The position numbers and the translations under genes are program-made. A DNA stretch of 64,000 nucleotides from Prosthecomicrobium sp. N25 (GTDB taxonomy: Bacteria > Pseudomonadota > Alphaproteobacteria > Rhizobiales > Ancalomicrobiaceae), in the NCBI RefSeq assembly GCF_037203705.1, contig NZ_JBBCAT010000002.1, forward strand, positions 496,001 to 560,000, given 5' to 3'. Under the pieces are notes generated by a model. That model was not told the origin of the DNA, ran no database searches, and saw only the letters and a list, made by a program, of their open reading frames with translations. Positions 8,970-17,213 of the stretch are shown here, in pieces. How positions within the stretch are numbered: the first letter of the stretch is position 1; every line of letters starts with the position of its first letter.

Positions 8970-9995
8970 TCAGGCGAAGAGCACGGACGAGAGGCGCCGG
9001 CGGCCGTAGAGGGTCATCTCGTCCTTCGGGCCCCAGGCCTCGAAGAACTGGACGAGCTGCTTGCGCGCGGCTTCCTCGTTCCAGTCGCGCTTGCGCCGGA
9101 CGATCTCGACCAGATGGTCGACGGCCGCCTCGCGCTTGCCGTGGGCGTTGAGGATCAGCGCCAGATCGAAGCGGGCCGCGTGATCGTTCGGGTCATGCGC
9201 TATACGGGCCTCGAGGGGAAGCGGATCGCCGAGATTGGCGGTCGCCTCGGCGAGTTCCAGCTGGGCGCGGGCGGCCGCGACGGCCGGGTCGCCCGCTTTG
9301 GCTTGCGGAACGGTGGCGAGGAGCGCCTTCGCCTGGTCGAGTTCCTTGGCGGCCACGAGGGTGCGGACGAGGCCGGCGAGCGCGGCGAGGTTCTCCGGCT
9401 CGGACTCGCGCGCCGCCGAGAAGAGGTCGGCGGCGCCCTGCAGGTCGCCTTCGGCGAGGGCCGCCTCGGCCTCGGCGACCAGCGCCTCGGCGTCCGAGGG
9501 GCCGACCGGGCCGGCAACGCGCTCGATGAAAGTCTGGATCTGGCTCTCCGGGACCGCGCCCATGAAGCCGTCGAGCGGCTGGCCGTTCTTGAAGGCGATG
9601 ACGGCCGGGATGGAGCGGATGCCGAGCTGGCCGGCGACCTCGGGATGCTGGTCGATGTTCATCTTGACCAGCCGGACCTTGCCCTTGGCGTTGCGGACGA
9701 CCTTCTCCAGGACCGGGGTCAGCTGCTTGCAGGGGCCGCACCACTCGGCCCAGAAGTCGACCAGGACGGGCACGTCGCGCGACGCCTCGATGACGTCCTT
9801 CACGAAGGTGCGCGTGGTGGTGTCCCTGATCAGCTCGTCGGCGCCTGGCGCAGGGGCAGCCGCCGCAGGGGACCCGGCCGTCAGGGTCGTGCCCATGGTG
9901 GCCGTAGGGGTCGCGGGCTGGGGCGCCGCTCCGGTGCCGGCGGCGGCCGGACGCATGCCGTACTGATTGCCGTAAGAGAAGCTGGGTCCGCTCAT
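8970..9995 (-). CDS. Thioredoxin-domain co-chaperone, CnoX/YbbN type (thioredoxin plus TPR)
   Basis: A 341-residue cytoplasmic protein. Residues 1-55 are a low-complexity Ala/Pro/Gly-rich lead, 56-165 a thioredoxin domain with the intact active site WCGPC (about residue 88), and 170-341 a TPR-like helical region (EAALAEGDLQGAADLF, then repeats of similar size). This is the layout of CnoX/YbbN, which holds oxidation-prone clients for GroEL and DnaK. E. coli CnoX lacks a working CxxC, so the intact motif points to the redox-active alphaproteobacterial form. It is the first gene of the leftward trio with the Lon-domain and Trm112 genes. Confidence 0.92.
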   Translation of the reverse strand: MSGPSFSYGNQYGMRPAAAGTGAAPQPATPTATMGTTLTAGSPAAAAPAPGADELIRDTTTRTFVKDVIEASRDVPVLVDFWAEWCGPCKQLTPVLEKVVRNAKGKVRLVKMNIDQHPEVAGQLGIRSIPAVIAFKNGQPLDGFMGAVPESQIQTFIERVAGPVGPSDAEALVAEAEAALAEGDLQGAADLFSAARESEPENLAALAGLVRTLVAAKELDQAKALLATVPQAKAGDPAVAAARAQLELAEATANLGDPLPLEARIAHDPNDHAARFDLALILNAHGKREAAVDHLVEIVRRKRDWNEEAARKQLVQFFEAWGPKDEMTLYGRRRLSSVLFA

Positions 9996-10100
9996 GGTTC
10001 CGTTCCGGTTCGTCGGGATCGGCCCCCGGGGGGCGTGATCGTGGGCCTTAAGATGGTATCGATTGCCGCGTCTGGCAAACCCGCCGGAGGGCGGTTCCGG

Positions 10101-10634
10101 TCAGTCGCCGGCGGGCGGGGCGTCGAGGTCGAGCTTGCCGTGCGAGACGGCGATCACCTGCGGCTCGTGACCGGTGGCGCGGATGAAGGCGATGAGGTCC
10201 TCGCGCCGGATCGACGTCGTGGCCGTGTTCTCGAGAGGGTGGTAGTTCAGCACCGCGTGCTCGAGCATGGGCGCGTCGAGCACGACCGTCACCTTGTGAT
10301 CGGTGTCGTTGATCAAGCCGAAGGGCGTCACCGAGCCCGGAACGACGCCGAGGAGGTCCTGCAGCAGCTCGGGCTTGCCGAAAGTCACCCGGCCGTTCGC
10401 GCCGATCTTCTCGTGGATCCGCTTCAGGTCGATGGCTGCGTCGGCCTCCGCCACGACGAGGAACACGCGGTCCTTCTTGTCCTTCAGGAACAGGTTTTTG
10501 GTGTGCCCGCCCGGGATGTCGCCCTTGGCGGCACGGCTCTGCTCGACCGTGAAGAAGGCCTCGTGCTCGTGGGTCCGGGTATCGATGCCGAGCTCGTCGA
10601 GCCGGCGCATCAGATCGGCGCGGGTGAAGGGCAT
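10101..10634 (-). CDS. YbaK/ProX-type prolyl-tRNA editing (aminoacyl-tRNA deacylase) protein
   Basis: A 177-residue YbaK/EbsC-fold protein of the stand-alone ProXp group, which hydrolyses mischarged Ala-tRNA(Pro) or related errors. Visible family blocks are the N-terminal helix LMRRLDELGIDTRTHEHEA, the KNLFLKDKK strand and the VTPFGLINDTDHKVTVVLD region with the substrate-contacting Gly/Asn. I used ATG 10634 (MPFTRADL) because homologues begin there; an in-frame ATG at 10652 would add six residues, and neither has a good Shine-Dalgarno. It is monocistronic, 105 bp from the thioredoxin gene. Confidence 0.88.
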   Translation of the reverse strand: MPFTRADLMRRLDELGIDTRTHEHEAFFTVEQSRAAKGDIPGGHTKNLFLKDKKDRVFLVVAEADAAIDLKRIHEKIGANGRVTFGKPELLQDLLGVVPGSVTPFGLINDTDHKVTVVLDAPMLEHAVLNYHPLENTATTSIRREDLIAFIRATGHEPQVIAVSHGKLDLDAPPAGD

Positions 10635-10798
10635 GGGGCGGCGGGCGCTCATCCGAAAAAGGGGGCCGCGCCGCGGCGGGCGCCGCGCGCGGGTGGCGCG
10701 ACTTCTAGCCGATGGGCGCGAAAAGTCCAAGCTCGCGCACCCTTCGGCCGCCGTCGCCGGTGCCGGCCGGGCCGTCCCCGGCGTCCCGATTTTCGCTG

Positions 10799-10827
10799 TT
10801 GCAATGCCCGCCGGCTTGGTGCATAGA
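10799..10827 (+). promoter_or_regulatory. Putative sigma-70 promoter of tRNA-Gly
   Basis: TTGCAA (10799-10804), a 17-bp spacer, and CATAGA (10822-10827). The -35 matches 4 of 6 and the -10 matches 3 of 6 consensus bases. It would start transcription near 10834, about 30 nt before the tRNA. Confidence 0.45.
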
Positions 10828-10865
10828 ACGGCCCGCCGCGGTTCGCCGGGGCCTCGGAAACGGAT

Positions 10866-10940
10866 GCGGGTGTAGCTCAGGGGTAGAGCACAACCTTGCC
10901 AAGGTTGGGGTCGAGGGTTCGAATCCCTTCGCCCGCTCCA
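10866..10940 (+). tRNA. tRNA-Gly (anticodon GCC), CCA encoded
   Basis: A full 75-nt cloverleaf: acceptor GCGGGTG/CGCCCGC (one G-U), D-arm GCTC/GAGC, anticodon stem CAACC/GGTTG with loop TTGCCAA (anticodon GCC at 10898-10900), T-arm GAGGG with TTCGAAT loop, discriminator T, and a genome-encoded CCA at 10938-10940. It reads glycine GGC and GGU codons. A hairpin terminator follows 37 nt downstream. Confidence 0.97.
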
Positions 10941-10974
10941 GTTCCAGACGTCCTATGGCACTGACGTGCAATTC

Positions 10975-11001
10975 AGCCGCCCTCGGGCGGTTTTTCGTTT
11001 T
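10975..11001 (+). terminator. Rho-independent terminator of tRNA-Gly
   Basis: CCGCC/GGCGG stem with CTCG loop (10977-10990), followed by TTTTTCGTTTT. It is the classic hairpin plus U-tract. It also lies just past the stop of the leftward gene 11023-11232. Confidence 0.9.
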
Positions 11002-11022
11002 CGCTGGTTGTTCACGCGTCCG

Positions 11023-11232
11023 TCACGGTGACGCGACTTTCCAGACCACGGTCGTCTGCGTCGACGGATCGGTACGCAAGGCCACGCCGCCCTCGATCTC
11101 GGTCGACCCGCGGAACTCCGGTTCCATCATCGTCGGCCACCTCGGCTGCAACGCCGAGGTCAGCAACAGAACGAGGGCGAATGCGGCCATACCGGTTGCG
11201 AAACCGGCGCCCAGACTTCCAGTCCTGAACAT
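11023..11232 (-). CDS. Small membrane-anchored hypothetical protein
   Basis: A 69-residue protein not matched to a family I know. Residues 8-30 form one hydrophobic segment (GAGFATGMAAFALVLLLTS), either a signal anchor or signal peptide, followed by a short polar tail with strand-like residues (VALRTDPSTQTTVVW). GGGAGG lies 6-8 nt before ATG 11232, which is the main support for translation. It faces the tRNA terminator at its 3' end, and its 5' side opens into AT-rich intergenic DNA. Confidence 0.6.
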   Translation of the reverse strand: MFRTGSLGAGFATGMAAFALVLLLTSALQPRWPTMMEPEFRGSTEIEGGVALRTDPSTQTTVVWKVASP

Positions 11233-11269
11233 CCTGGCCTCCCAGCCGGCTCTCCCAAGGCCGGTTTCA

Positions 11270-11298
11270 TTGTGATTAATTGATTAGACTTCTATAAC
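11270..11298 (+). promoter_or_regulatory. Sigma-70-like promoter in the 353-bp gap before gcdH
   Basis: TTGTGA (11270-11275), a 17-bp spacer and TATAAC (11293-11298), in a locally AT-rich stretch. It points toward gcdH but lies about 290 bp upstream, so the message would have a long leader or a second promoter exists closer in. The rest of the gap 11233-11585 shows no reading frame with a ribosome-binding site; it does hold the LysR-type dyad listed next. Confidence 0.45.
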
Positions 11299-11480
11299 AT
11301 TAGGCGCGTTGGTGCCATCGCAAACTTGACTAATCCGAATAAGATCCATCACGTAGGTACTTCATCTAACATTCAAGTTTACTCGGTCATGAATCGCACG
11401 GAGACTTACGATGTCGGCCGGACGATCCCATGCGGATCCGGCCCGCCGGGCGGCTCGGGCCGGTCGTGGCCGCCGACTTC

Positions 11481-11495
11481 ATAACCTGATGTCAT
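11481..11495. promoter_or_regulatory. LysR-type T-N11-A dyad upstream of gcdH
   Basis: ATAACCTGATGTCAT is an imperfect 15-bp dyad (ATAAC/GTCAT) containing the T-N11-A core recognised by LysR regulators. It is 90 bp before gcdH, and a LysR gene closes the same operon. The assignment is inference from position. Confidence 0.35.
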
Positions 11496-11585
11496 GATCG
11501 TTCCTTGGAAGCATCAATAGGCGGTCCTTGCGTTCCGGCCTATGATCATGGGCACCTCACACCGATGAACGACCGGGAGACCATC

Positions 11586-12776
<1,191 letters not shown>

Positions 12777-12787
12777 GGCGCGGCGCC

Positions 12788-13978
12788 GTGCCCGCGCCGC
12801 TCGCCGGCCTCAAGGTCCTGGAACTCGCGCGCATCCTGGCCGGGCCGTGGTCCGGCCAGCTCCTGGCGGACCTCGGGGCGACCGTCGTCAAGGTCGAGCG
12901 CGCGGACGGCGGCGACGACACGCGGACCTGGGGGCCGCCCTTCGTGCCGGAGGCCGGCGGGGGCGCCAGCGCGGCCTATTTCCACGCCACCAACCGGGGC
13001 AAGCGCTCGATCGCGGTCGACTTCGACGATCCCGAGGGGCTCGCGGTCGTGCGGGCGCTCGCCGCCGGGGCGGACGTGGTGATCGAAAACTTCAAGGTCG
13101 GCGGCCTCGTCAAGTACGGGCTCGACGCCGCCACGCTGCGGGCCGCCCATCCGGGGCTCGTCTACTGCTCGATAACCGGCTTCGGCCAGGACGGGCCCTA
13201 TGCGGCGCGGGCCGGCTACGACTTCATCATCCAGGGCATGGGCGGGGTGATGGACCTGACCGGCGAGCCGGACGGCGAGCCGCAGAAGATCGGCGTCGCC
13301 TTCGCGGACATCTTCACGGGCGTCTATGCGACGACCGGCATCCTGGCGGCTCTGCGCGAGCGGGACCGGACCGGGCGGGGCGCGCATGTGGACATGGCGC
13401 TCCTCGACACGCAGGTCTCCGTACTCGCCAACCAGGCGATGAACTATCTCGTGTCCGGCCGCGCCCCGCGACGGCTCGGCAACGCCCATCCCAACATCGT
13501 GCCCTACCAGGTCTTCGCCACCGCCGACCGTCCGATCATCCTGGCAACCGGCAACGACGCGCAGTACCGCCGGGTGTGCGGCATCCTCGGGCTCGACGGC
13601 CTGGTGGCCGATCCGCGTTTCGCCACCAACCGGGGCCGGGTGGAGAACCGGGCCGCGCTGGTGCCGATGCTCGAGGCGGCCTTCGCGGCGCGCGCGTCCG
13701 CGGAGCTCCTGGACGCCCTGGAGGCGGCCGGCGTCCCGGCCGGGCCGGTCAACAGCCTCGCGGAGGTCTTCGCGGATCCGCAGGTGGTCGCACGCGGGAT
13801 GCGGCTCGATCTCGACCGGGCCGGGGCGGGGAGCGTGCCGACGGTGCGCAGCCCGATCGTGCTCGACGGCGCGCCGGCGGTCGCCGACCGTGCGAGCCCG
13901 GCGCTCGACGCCGACGGGGCCGCGCTCCGGGCCCTGATCGCGCAAGGCCGGGACCCCTGGGACGTCGGGGAGGCGTGA
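12788..13978 (+). CDS. Class III (CaiB/BaiF family) CoA-transferase, probably glutarate CoA-transferase
   Basis: A 396-residue family III CoA-transferase. The N-terminal block LAGLKVLELARILAGPWSGQ-like and the catalytic Asp in HVDMALLDTQ near residue 204 are both present. The start is GTG 12788, supported by GAGG overlapping the gcdH stop 9 nt upstream; no ATG fits. With gcdH directly before it, the likely job is to move CoA from succinyl-CoA to glutarate, as in the mammalian SUGCT enzyme, so that free glutarate can enter the pathway. Family is clear; substrate is inferred from context. Confidence 0.9.
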   Translation: MPAPLAGLKVLELARILAGPWSGQLLADLGATVVKVERADGGDDTRTWGPPFVPEAGGGASAAYFHATNRGKRSIAVDFDDPEGLAVVRALAAGADVVIENFKVGGLVKYGLDAATLRAAHPGLVYCSITGFGQDGPYAARAGYDFIIQGMGGVMDLTGEPDGEPQKIGVAFADIFTGVYATTGILAALRERDRTGRGAHVDMALLDTQVSVLANQAMNYLVSGRAPRRLGNAHPNIVPYQVFATADRPIILATGNDAQYRRVCGILGLDGLVADPRFATNRGRVENRAALVPMLEAAFAARASAELLDALEAAGVPAGPVNSLAEVFADPQVVARGMRLDLDRAGAGSVPTVRSPIVLDGAPAVADRASPALDADGAALRALIAQGRDPWDVGEA

Positions 13979-14033
13979 CGCCGGGCCCGGGTTGGGGCAG
14001 GGTCGGTCGTCCAGACCGCCGGAGCCCGTCCCG

Positions 14034-14957
14034 ATGCCGCCCATCACGTCCCGCCGCCTCACGCCCTCGATCGGCGCCCTGCAGGCCTTCGAGGCGGCCG
14101 CGCGGCTCTCCTCCTTCTCGGACGCCGCGCGCGAGCTCAGCCTGACGCAGGCGGCCGTCAGCCGGCAGATCGCGCAACTCGAGGACCAGCTCGGCCTGAA
14201 GCTGTTCGAGCGCGTTCGGCAACGGGTGCAGCCGACCGCGGCGGGCCGCTTCTATGCCGGCGAGGTCGGCGACATCCTGTCCCGCCTGGCCTCGGCGACC
14301 GCCAAGACGATCGCGTTCCGGGACACCGGCGGCAGCCTCGACCTCGCGGTCCTGCCGAGCTTCGCGACGCGCTGGCTGATCCCCCGCATGGCGGGCTTCT
14401 TCGCCCGGCACCGGGACGTGATGGTGAACTTCGCGACCCGTGTGCGCCCGGTCGACTTCCGGCGGGAGCGGCTCGACGCCGCGATCATGCACGGCACGCC
14501 GTCCGGCGCCGGGCTGGAGTGGCACCTCCTCCTGCGCGAGACGCTGATCGTGGTGGCGAGCCCGGCGATGGTCGCGCGCGAACAGATCGCCACGGCCGGG
14601 GACCTGGCGCGCGTGCCGCTCCTGGTGCAGGAGACCCGGCCGGAAGCCTGGGACCGCTGGTTCGCGGCGGCCGGGGTGGCGCCGGCGCGCCGGCCGGCCT
14701 ACCTGGCCTTCGAGCAATTCCTGCTCGTCATCCGCGCCGCGGTGGCGGGCCTCGGGGTGGCGCTCGTGCCGGATTTCCTGGCCCGGGACGAGATCGCATC
14801 GGGCGAACTCGTGCGGCTCGACGTGCCGCCGCTGGACGGGGCGGGCGGCTACTACCTCGTGTTCCCGACCGAGAACGCGCAGAGCCCGCCCCTGCAGGCC
14901 TTCAAGGGATGGCTCGTCGGGATCGCGGCGGGCGAGAGCGGAGAGACTTTATCCTAA
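14034..14957 (+). CDS. LysR-family transcriptional regulator of the glutarate operon (GcvA-like)
   Basis: A 307-residue LysR regulator: winged helix-turn-helix at residues 10-68 (LQAFEAAARLSSFSDAARE, LTQAAVSRQIAQLEDQLG), then a two-lobe effector domain with the GcvA/AmpR-like RWLIPRM stretch. GGAG lies 9 nt before ATG 14034. It lies 55 bp after the CoA-transferase on the same strand. Regulators in this position control gcdH in other proteobacteria and bind glutarate-related ligands, so it probably acts on the T-N11-A dyad at 11481. That link is inferred. Confidence 0.9.
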   Translation: MPPITSRRLTPSIGALQAFEAAARLSSFSDAARELSLTQAAVSRQIAQLEDQLGLKLFERVRQRVQPTAAGRFYAGEVGDILSRLASATAKTIAFRDTGGSLDLAVLPSFATRWLIPRMAGFFARHRDVMVNFATRVRPVDFRRERLDAAIMHGTPSGAGLEWHLLLRETLIVVASPAMVAREQIATAGDLARVPLLVQETRPEAWDRWFAAAGVAPARRPAYLAFEQFLLVIRAAVAGLGVALVPDFLARDEIASGELVRLDVPPLDGAGGYYLVFPTENAQSPPLQAFKGWLVGIAAGESGETLS

Positions 14958-15095
14958 AAGCTTTCGGAAATTTCTCCGCGGGTCGTCATCAAGTCTCAAC
15001 GGTTAACGCATCGAAACAATTCTCGCCGCTATTCCGTAATCGTTTCTTGAGCGGCCGCTCCTAGCGTCTCGGTGAAAGACTTGTGGAGCCCCCCC

Positions 15096-15314
15096 ATGCG
15101 TAGTCTCGCCGCCTTCCTCTCCGTCCTGGCCGTCGCAGGCGTCGTCGCGTCGCCGGCCCAGGCCCGGTTCAACCAAGTCTTCGGACCGCTCAAGGCCGTG
15201 ATCCAGCAGGAACTCGGCGGCCCCTTCGCGATCGGCCTCTGCGAGAACGACGGCGCGCGGATCGGCATCGGCGACGTGCTCGCCCTCGGGACCGGGGCGC
15301 CGCAGGCCCGGTAA
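15096..15314 (+). CDS. Small exported hypothetical protein
   Basis: A 72-residue protein of no family I recognise. Residues 1-24 are a signal peptide (MRSLAAFLSVLAVAGVVASP, cleavage after AQA), giving a mature peptide of about 48 residues with a single Cys (GLCENDGARIGIGDV). An in-frame start at 15072 is possible, but GTGGAG 8 nt upstream and the position of the signal peptide select ATG 15096. It has an AT-rich upstream region of 140 bp that probably holds its promoter. Confidence 0.65.
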   Translation: MRSLAAFLSVLAVAGVVASPAQARFNQVFGPLKAVIQQELGGPFAIGLCENDGARIGIGDVLALGTGAPQAR

Positions 15315-15399
15315 GGAAACCGGTCGCGGAGCCCGCGGCCGTTAACACTTCGTCAACCATACGGGCTCACCGTCCAGGGGCCCACAGAAGGCACTCACC

Positions 15400-15699
15400 A
15401 TGGTCGCGCTCAGCCTCGCCACCCTCGTCGGCCTGATGCTCGGGATTCGCTTCAACGTGAAGATGCTGATCCTCGCGGCCGGCGCCCTGGTGGTCGGCCA
15501 CGTGCTGTTCGGCTTGGTCATCGGCCGCCCGGGCAGCGCCGTGGCGTCCGGGTTGGCCGGGGCGCTCGCGCTGCAGGTCGGCTACTTCGCCGCGCTCCTG
15601 GTGCAGGCGCTCGGCCTCGCCCGGACGGTTCCCGAGCCGGCCGGCGCTCCGGCGCCCGCCGTCGACGCGGCCATTGCCCCCGCGACCCGGGTGTCCTGA
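15400..15699 (+). CDS. Small integral membrane hypothetical protein
   Basis: A 99-residue protein with three hydrophobic segments (about 3-17, 21-41 and 46-70) and an Ala/Pro-rich cytoplasmic or periplasmic tail. I recognise no family. AGAAGG 9 nt before ATG 15400 supports translation. It is followed after 30 nt by a strong stem-loop (15729-15767) that should end the transcript. Confidence 0.65.
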   Translation: MVALSLATLVGLMLGIRFNVKMLILAAGALVVGHVLFGLVIGRPGSAVASGLAGALALQVGYFAALLVQALGLARTVPEPAGAPAPAVDAAIAPATRVS

Positions 15700-15722
15700 C
15701 CCCGATCCCTTCCTGTCGCATC

Positions 15723-15747
15723 GGAACGAGCCCGGGACTGCCGCGTT
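15723..15747 (+). promoter_or_regulatory. Sigma-EcfG (general stress) promoter, exact consensus
   Basis: GGAAC (15723-15727), 16 bases, CGTT (15744-15747), with no mismatch to the general stress consensus. It would start transcription near 15754 and drive the 64-residue membrane protein at 15813. It overlaps the terminator stem of the preceding gene, which keeps the two units separate. Confidence 0.65.
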
Positions 15748-15767
15748 GTCAGGCGGTCCCGGGCTTC
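15729..15767 (+). terminator. Terminator of the 15400-15699 gene
   Basis: Stem GCCCGGGAC/GTCCCGGGC (15730-15738 with 15756-15764, plus an A-T pair) with a 17-nt loop and the tail TTCGCCGTTT. Strong stem, modest U-tract. Confidence 0.65.
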
Positions 15768-15812
15768 GCCGTTTCTGGCCGGCCCGGACGCCCCTCGGTT
15801 CCGGAGACGTCC

Positions 15813-16007
15813 ATGGGCAAGCTCGCGTTCCTTTTCCTGCTCCTCGCCGCCGCCATCGCGTATGACGCGATCACGTATGACGGGGCATATTCCAAGTCCG
15901 CCTGGCGCGAGATCCGGGCCGCCGGCTCCGACCTGGAGACGCGCATCGGGCGCATCGGCGACGGCGCCGGCGACCAGCGCGCCGACCGGCGCGACGTCGG
16001 GCTCTGA
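15813..16007 (+). CDS. Small single-pass membrane protein, putative general stress gene
   Basis: A 64-residue protein. Residues 2-18 form one hydrophobic helix (GKLAFLFLLLAAAIAYDA), followed by an amphipathic, charged tail. No family is recognised. GGAG 7 nt upstream supports ATG 15813. An exact GGAAC-N16-CGTT promoter lies 66-90 bp upstream, so it is predicted to be induced by the general stress response. Many small membrane proteins of unknown role belong to that regulon in related bacteria. Confidence 0.65.
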   Translation: MGKLAFLFLLLAAAIAYDAITYDGAYSKSAWREIRAAGSDLETRIGRIGDGAGDQRADRRDVGL

Positions 16008-16022
16008 CGAGAGGGGAGCCGC

Positions 16023-16047
16023 GGAACCATCGCGGACCTCGCCGGTT
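16023..16047 (+). promoter_or_regulatory. Possible sigma-EcfG promoter, near consensus
   Basis: GGAAC (16023-16027), 16 bases, GGTT (16044-16047). One mismatch, at the weakly conserved first -10 base. It precedes the small frame at 16082 and a long hairpin at 16230. Confidence 0.4.
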
Positions 16048-16081
16048 GTCGGTGCAACTTCACGATGGTCGGGAGGCGACC

Positions 16082-16219
16082 GTGATCTCCGCCCAACCTG
16101 CAATCAGGTTCCCTGCCGTCGCCGGCGCGGGCAAAAGGCCCCGCGCCGCCGATTGGGCAGTCCGAGTAGTGGTCGTCGAGCCCGGAAGCCCCAGGGTGGT
16201 CCGCAGCATCGAACATTGA
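16082..16219 (+). CDS. Putative 45-residue small protein (GTG start)
   Basis: A short frame starting at GTG 16082, with GGGAGG 6 nt upstream. The encoded 45 residues are basic, with a short hydrophobic patch (WAVRVVVVEP), and match nothing I know. The evidence is positional: a stress-type promoter at 16023-16047, a good ribosome-binding site, then the frame, then a 15-bp perfect hairpin beginning 11 nt after the stop, which together make a complete small transcription unit. It could instead be a noncoding RNA of about 220 nt. Confidence 0.35.
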   Translation: MISAQPAIRFPAVAGAGKRPRAADWAVRVVVVEPGSPRVVRSIEH

Positions 16220-16229
16220 GGCTCCGACC

Positions 16230-16272
16230 GTGAAGAACCCCGGCGTCCCATCAGGATGCCGGGGTTCTTCAC
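16230..16272. terminator. Long perfect hairpin between convergent genes
   Basis: GTGAAGAACCCCGGC (16230-16244) pairs perfectly over 15 bp with 16258-16272; the loop is 13 nt. There is no U-tract on either side, though the arm itself ends TTCTTC. It probably acts as a transcription barrier for rightward transcripts. Confidence 0.6.
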
Positions 16273-16292
16273 GTCGAGCGGCGAACGCGGCG

Positions 16293-16323
16293 CAAAAAGC
16301 CCGGCCGCCGAGGGCGACCGGGC
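16293..16323 (-). terminator. Rho-independent terminator of the 16353-16520 gene
   Basis: On the minus strand, a GCCCGG/CCGGGC stem with an inner GCC/GGC stem is followed by TTTTT (16294-16298). It lies 30 nt past the stop of the small leftward gene and supports that gene being real. Confidence 0.8.
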
Positions 16324-16352
16324 GACACGACATGCAGACCGAGGCCGACGGA

Positions 16353-16520
16353 TCAGCGGCCGGCGTCCCAGGCGAGGGCGTAGCCTTCCGCGGGGCTGGC
16401 CGAACTGCCGGCGGCGCTCAGGGCATTGAGGCCCACGAGAGCAGCGATGATGCAGGAGACACCCGCGTAGAGAAGCAGACGAGGCTTCATTTCATCGTCG
16501 TGTACTGGCGTATTCTTCAT
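16353..16520 (-). CDS. Small single-pass membrane protein, putative general stress gene
   Basis: A 55-residue protein (MKNTPVHDDEMKPRLLLYA at the start) with one hydrophobic helix at residues 13-33 and a short periplasmic-type tail ending WDAGR. An internal ATG at 16490 would give 45 residues; I chose 16520 because GGTGG lies just before it. The case for the gene is its setting: an exact sigma-EcfG promoter at 16561-16585 and a U-tract terminator 30 nt after the stop. No family is recognised. Confidence 0.6.
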   Translation of the reverse strand: MKNTPVHDDEMKPRLLLYAGVSCIIAALVGLNALSAAGSSASPAEGYALAWDAGR

Positions 16521-16560
16521 CACGGCCACCAAATCCAGCGTTTCTACTGATTGTGACTTC

Positions 16561-16585
16561 AACGCCGGTGCCGGACTCCGGTTCC
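16561..16585 (-). promoter_or_regulatory. Sigma-EcfG (general stress) promoter, exact consensus
   Basis: Read on the minus strand: GGAAC (16585-16581), 16 bases, CGTT (16564-16561). No mismatch. The predicted start is near 16554, giving a leader of about 34 nt to the small membrane protein at 16520. Confidence 0.7.
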
Positions 16586-16655
16586 TGACAATCGCGGATG
16601 CGGTGCGCAAAAACCCAGACGGGCCGAAACCGGCCCAGCGGAGAGGAGAAAAGCC

Positions 16656-16802
16656 ATGCGAAACCGGATCGCCGCGATCGGACTCGCTCTCGCGGCAGCC
16701 CTCTACGCGGCGGCTTGGACCTTGACCGGCCCCGCACAGCGCCCCTCCGACGTGCCGGTCTCGCCGGCGCCGGCCGATGCCCGTCGAGCCGCCGTCGACT
16801 GA
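16656..16802 (+). CDS. 48-residue small exported or membrane protein
   Basis: ATG 16656 is preceded by AGAGGAG at ideal distance, among the best ribosome-binding sites in the window. The 48 residues begin MRNRIAAIGLALAAALYAAA, a single hydrophobic helix or signal peptide, then a Pro/Ala-rich tail (PAQRPSDVPVSPAPADARR). No family is recognised; short proteins of this shape are common in the group and usually unannotated. Confidence 0.55.
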   Translation: MRNRIAAIGLALAAALYAAAWTLTGPAQRPSDVPVSPAPADARRAAVD

Positions 16803-17213
16803 GCGGGCGGACGCCGGCCTAGAAGCGGACGGCAGGTCTTTCCGCAGGACCGTCGGCCTCGTTTAGGCTCGGGCCGACGCCCTGCGCATGGCTGGTCGGC
16901 ATCGGCCGACTCGCCGCGGACTCCCGCATGCCTTGAAGCAGACAAGATCCGCGACCATATACCAGTGCGAAGAGACGGTCGTGCCGGTAACTGCGGTGTG
17001 ATCGGAAAATCCAGCGCCAATGCAGCCCGGGCCGGCGCCGGATGAACGAATACTCGGGCCGAGCCTTTACCTGAATAGAACCCAGTCTTGACCTCGGCTG
17101 TATTGGACCTCTAGTTTAGGTCCGGGCCGACACGGGTCGGGCTGAGCCCTCTTGATCAGGGGCCCCGCGTCCGAGCGCGGCGGTCCTGCGAAACCCGGGA
17201 TGACGAACCCTTG
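16803..17213 (+). other. 411-bp intergenic region with a possible promoter
   Basis: No convincing reading frame. TTGACC (17088-17093) and TAGTTT (17112-17117), 18 bp apart, form a plausible promoter about 95 bp before the 17214 gene. A four-codon frame (17200-17214) ends in TGATG overlapping that start codon; probably chance. Confidence 0.35.

Noticed and set aside
8208-10826. An 872-codon plus-strand frame across four minus-strand genes
   Set aside because: It runs antisense to four genes with clear families and has no domain of its own.
15342-15358. TTAA-N7-TCAACC upstream of the 99-residue membrane protein as a CtrA site
   Set aside because: One half-site has a mismatch in the invariant core and there is no supporting cluster; left as unproven.
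15749-16333. A 194-codon minus-strand frame across the small-gene region
   Set aside because: It overlaps the 64-residue gene, a stress promoter and two hairpins, and has no domain.
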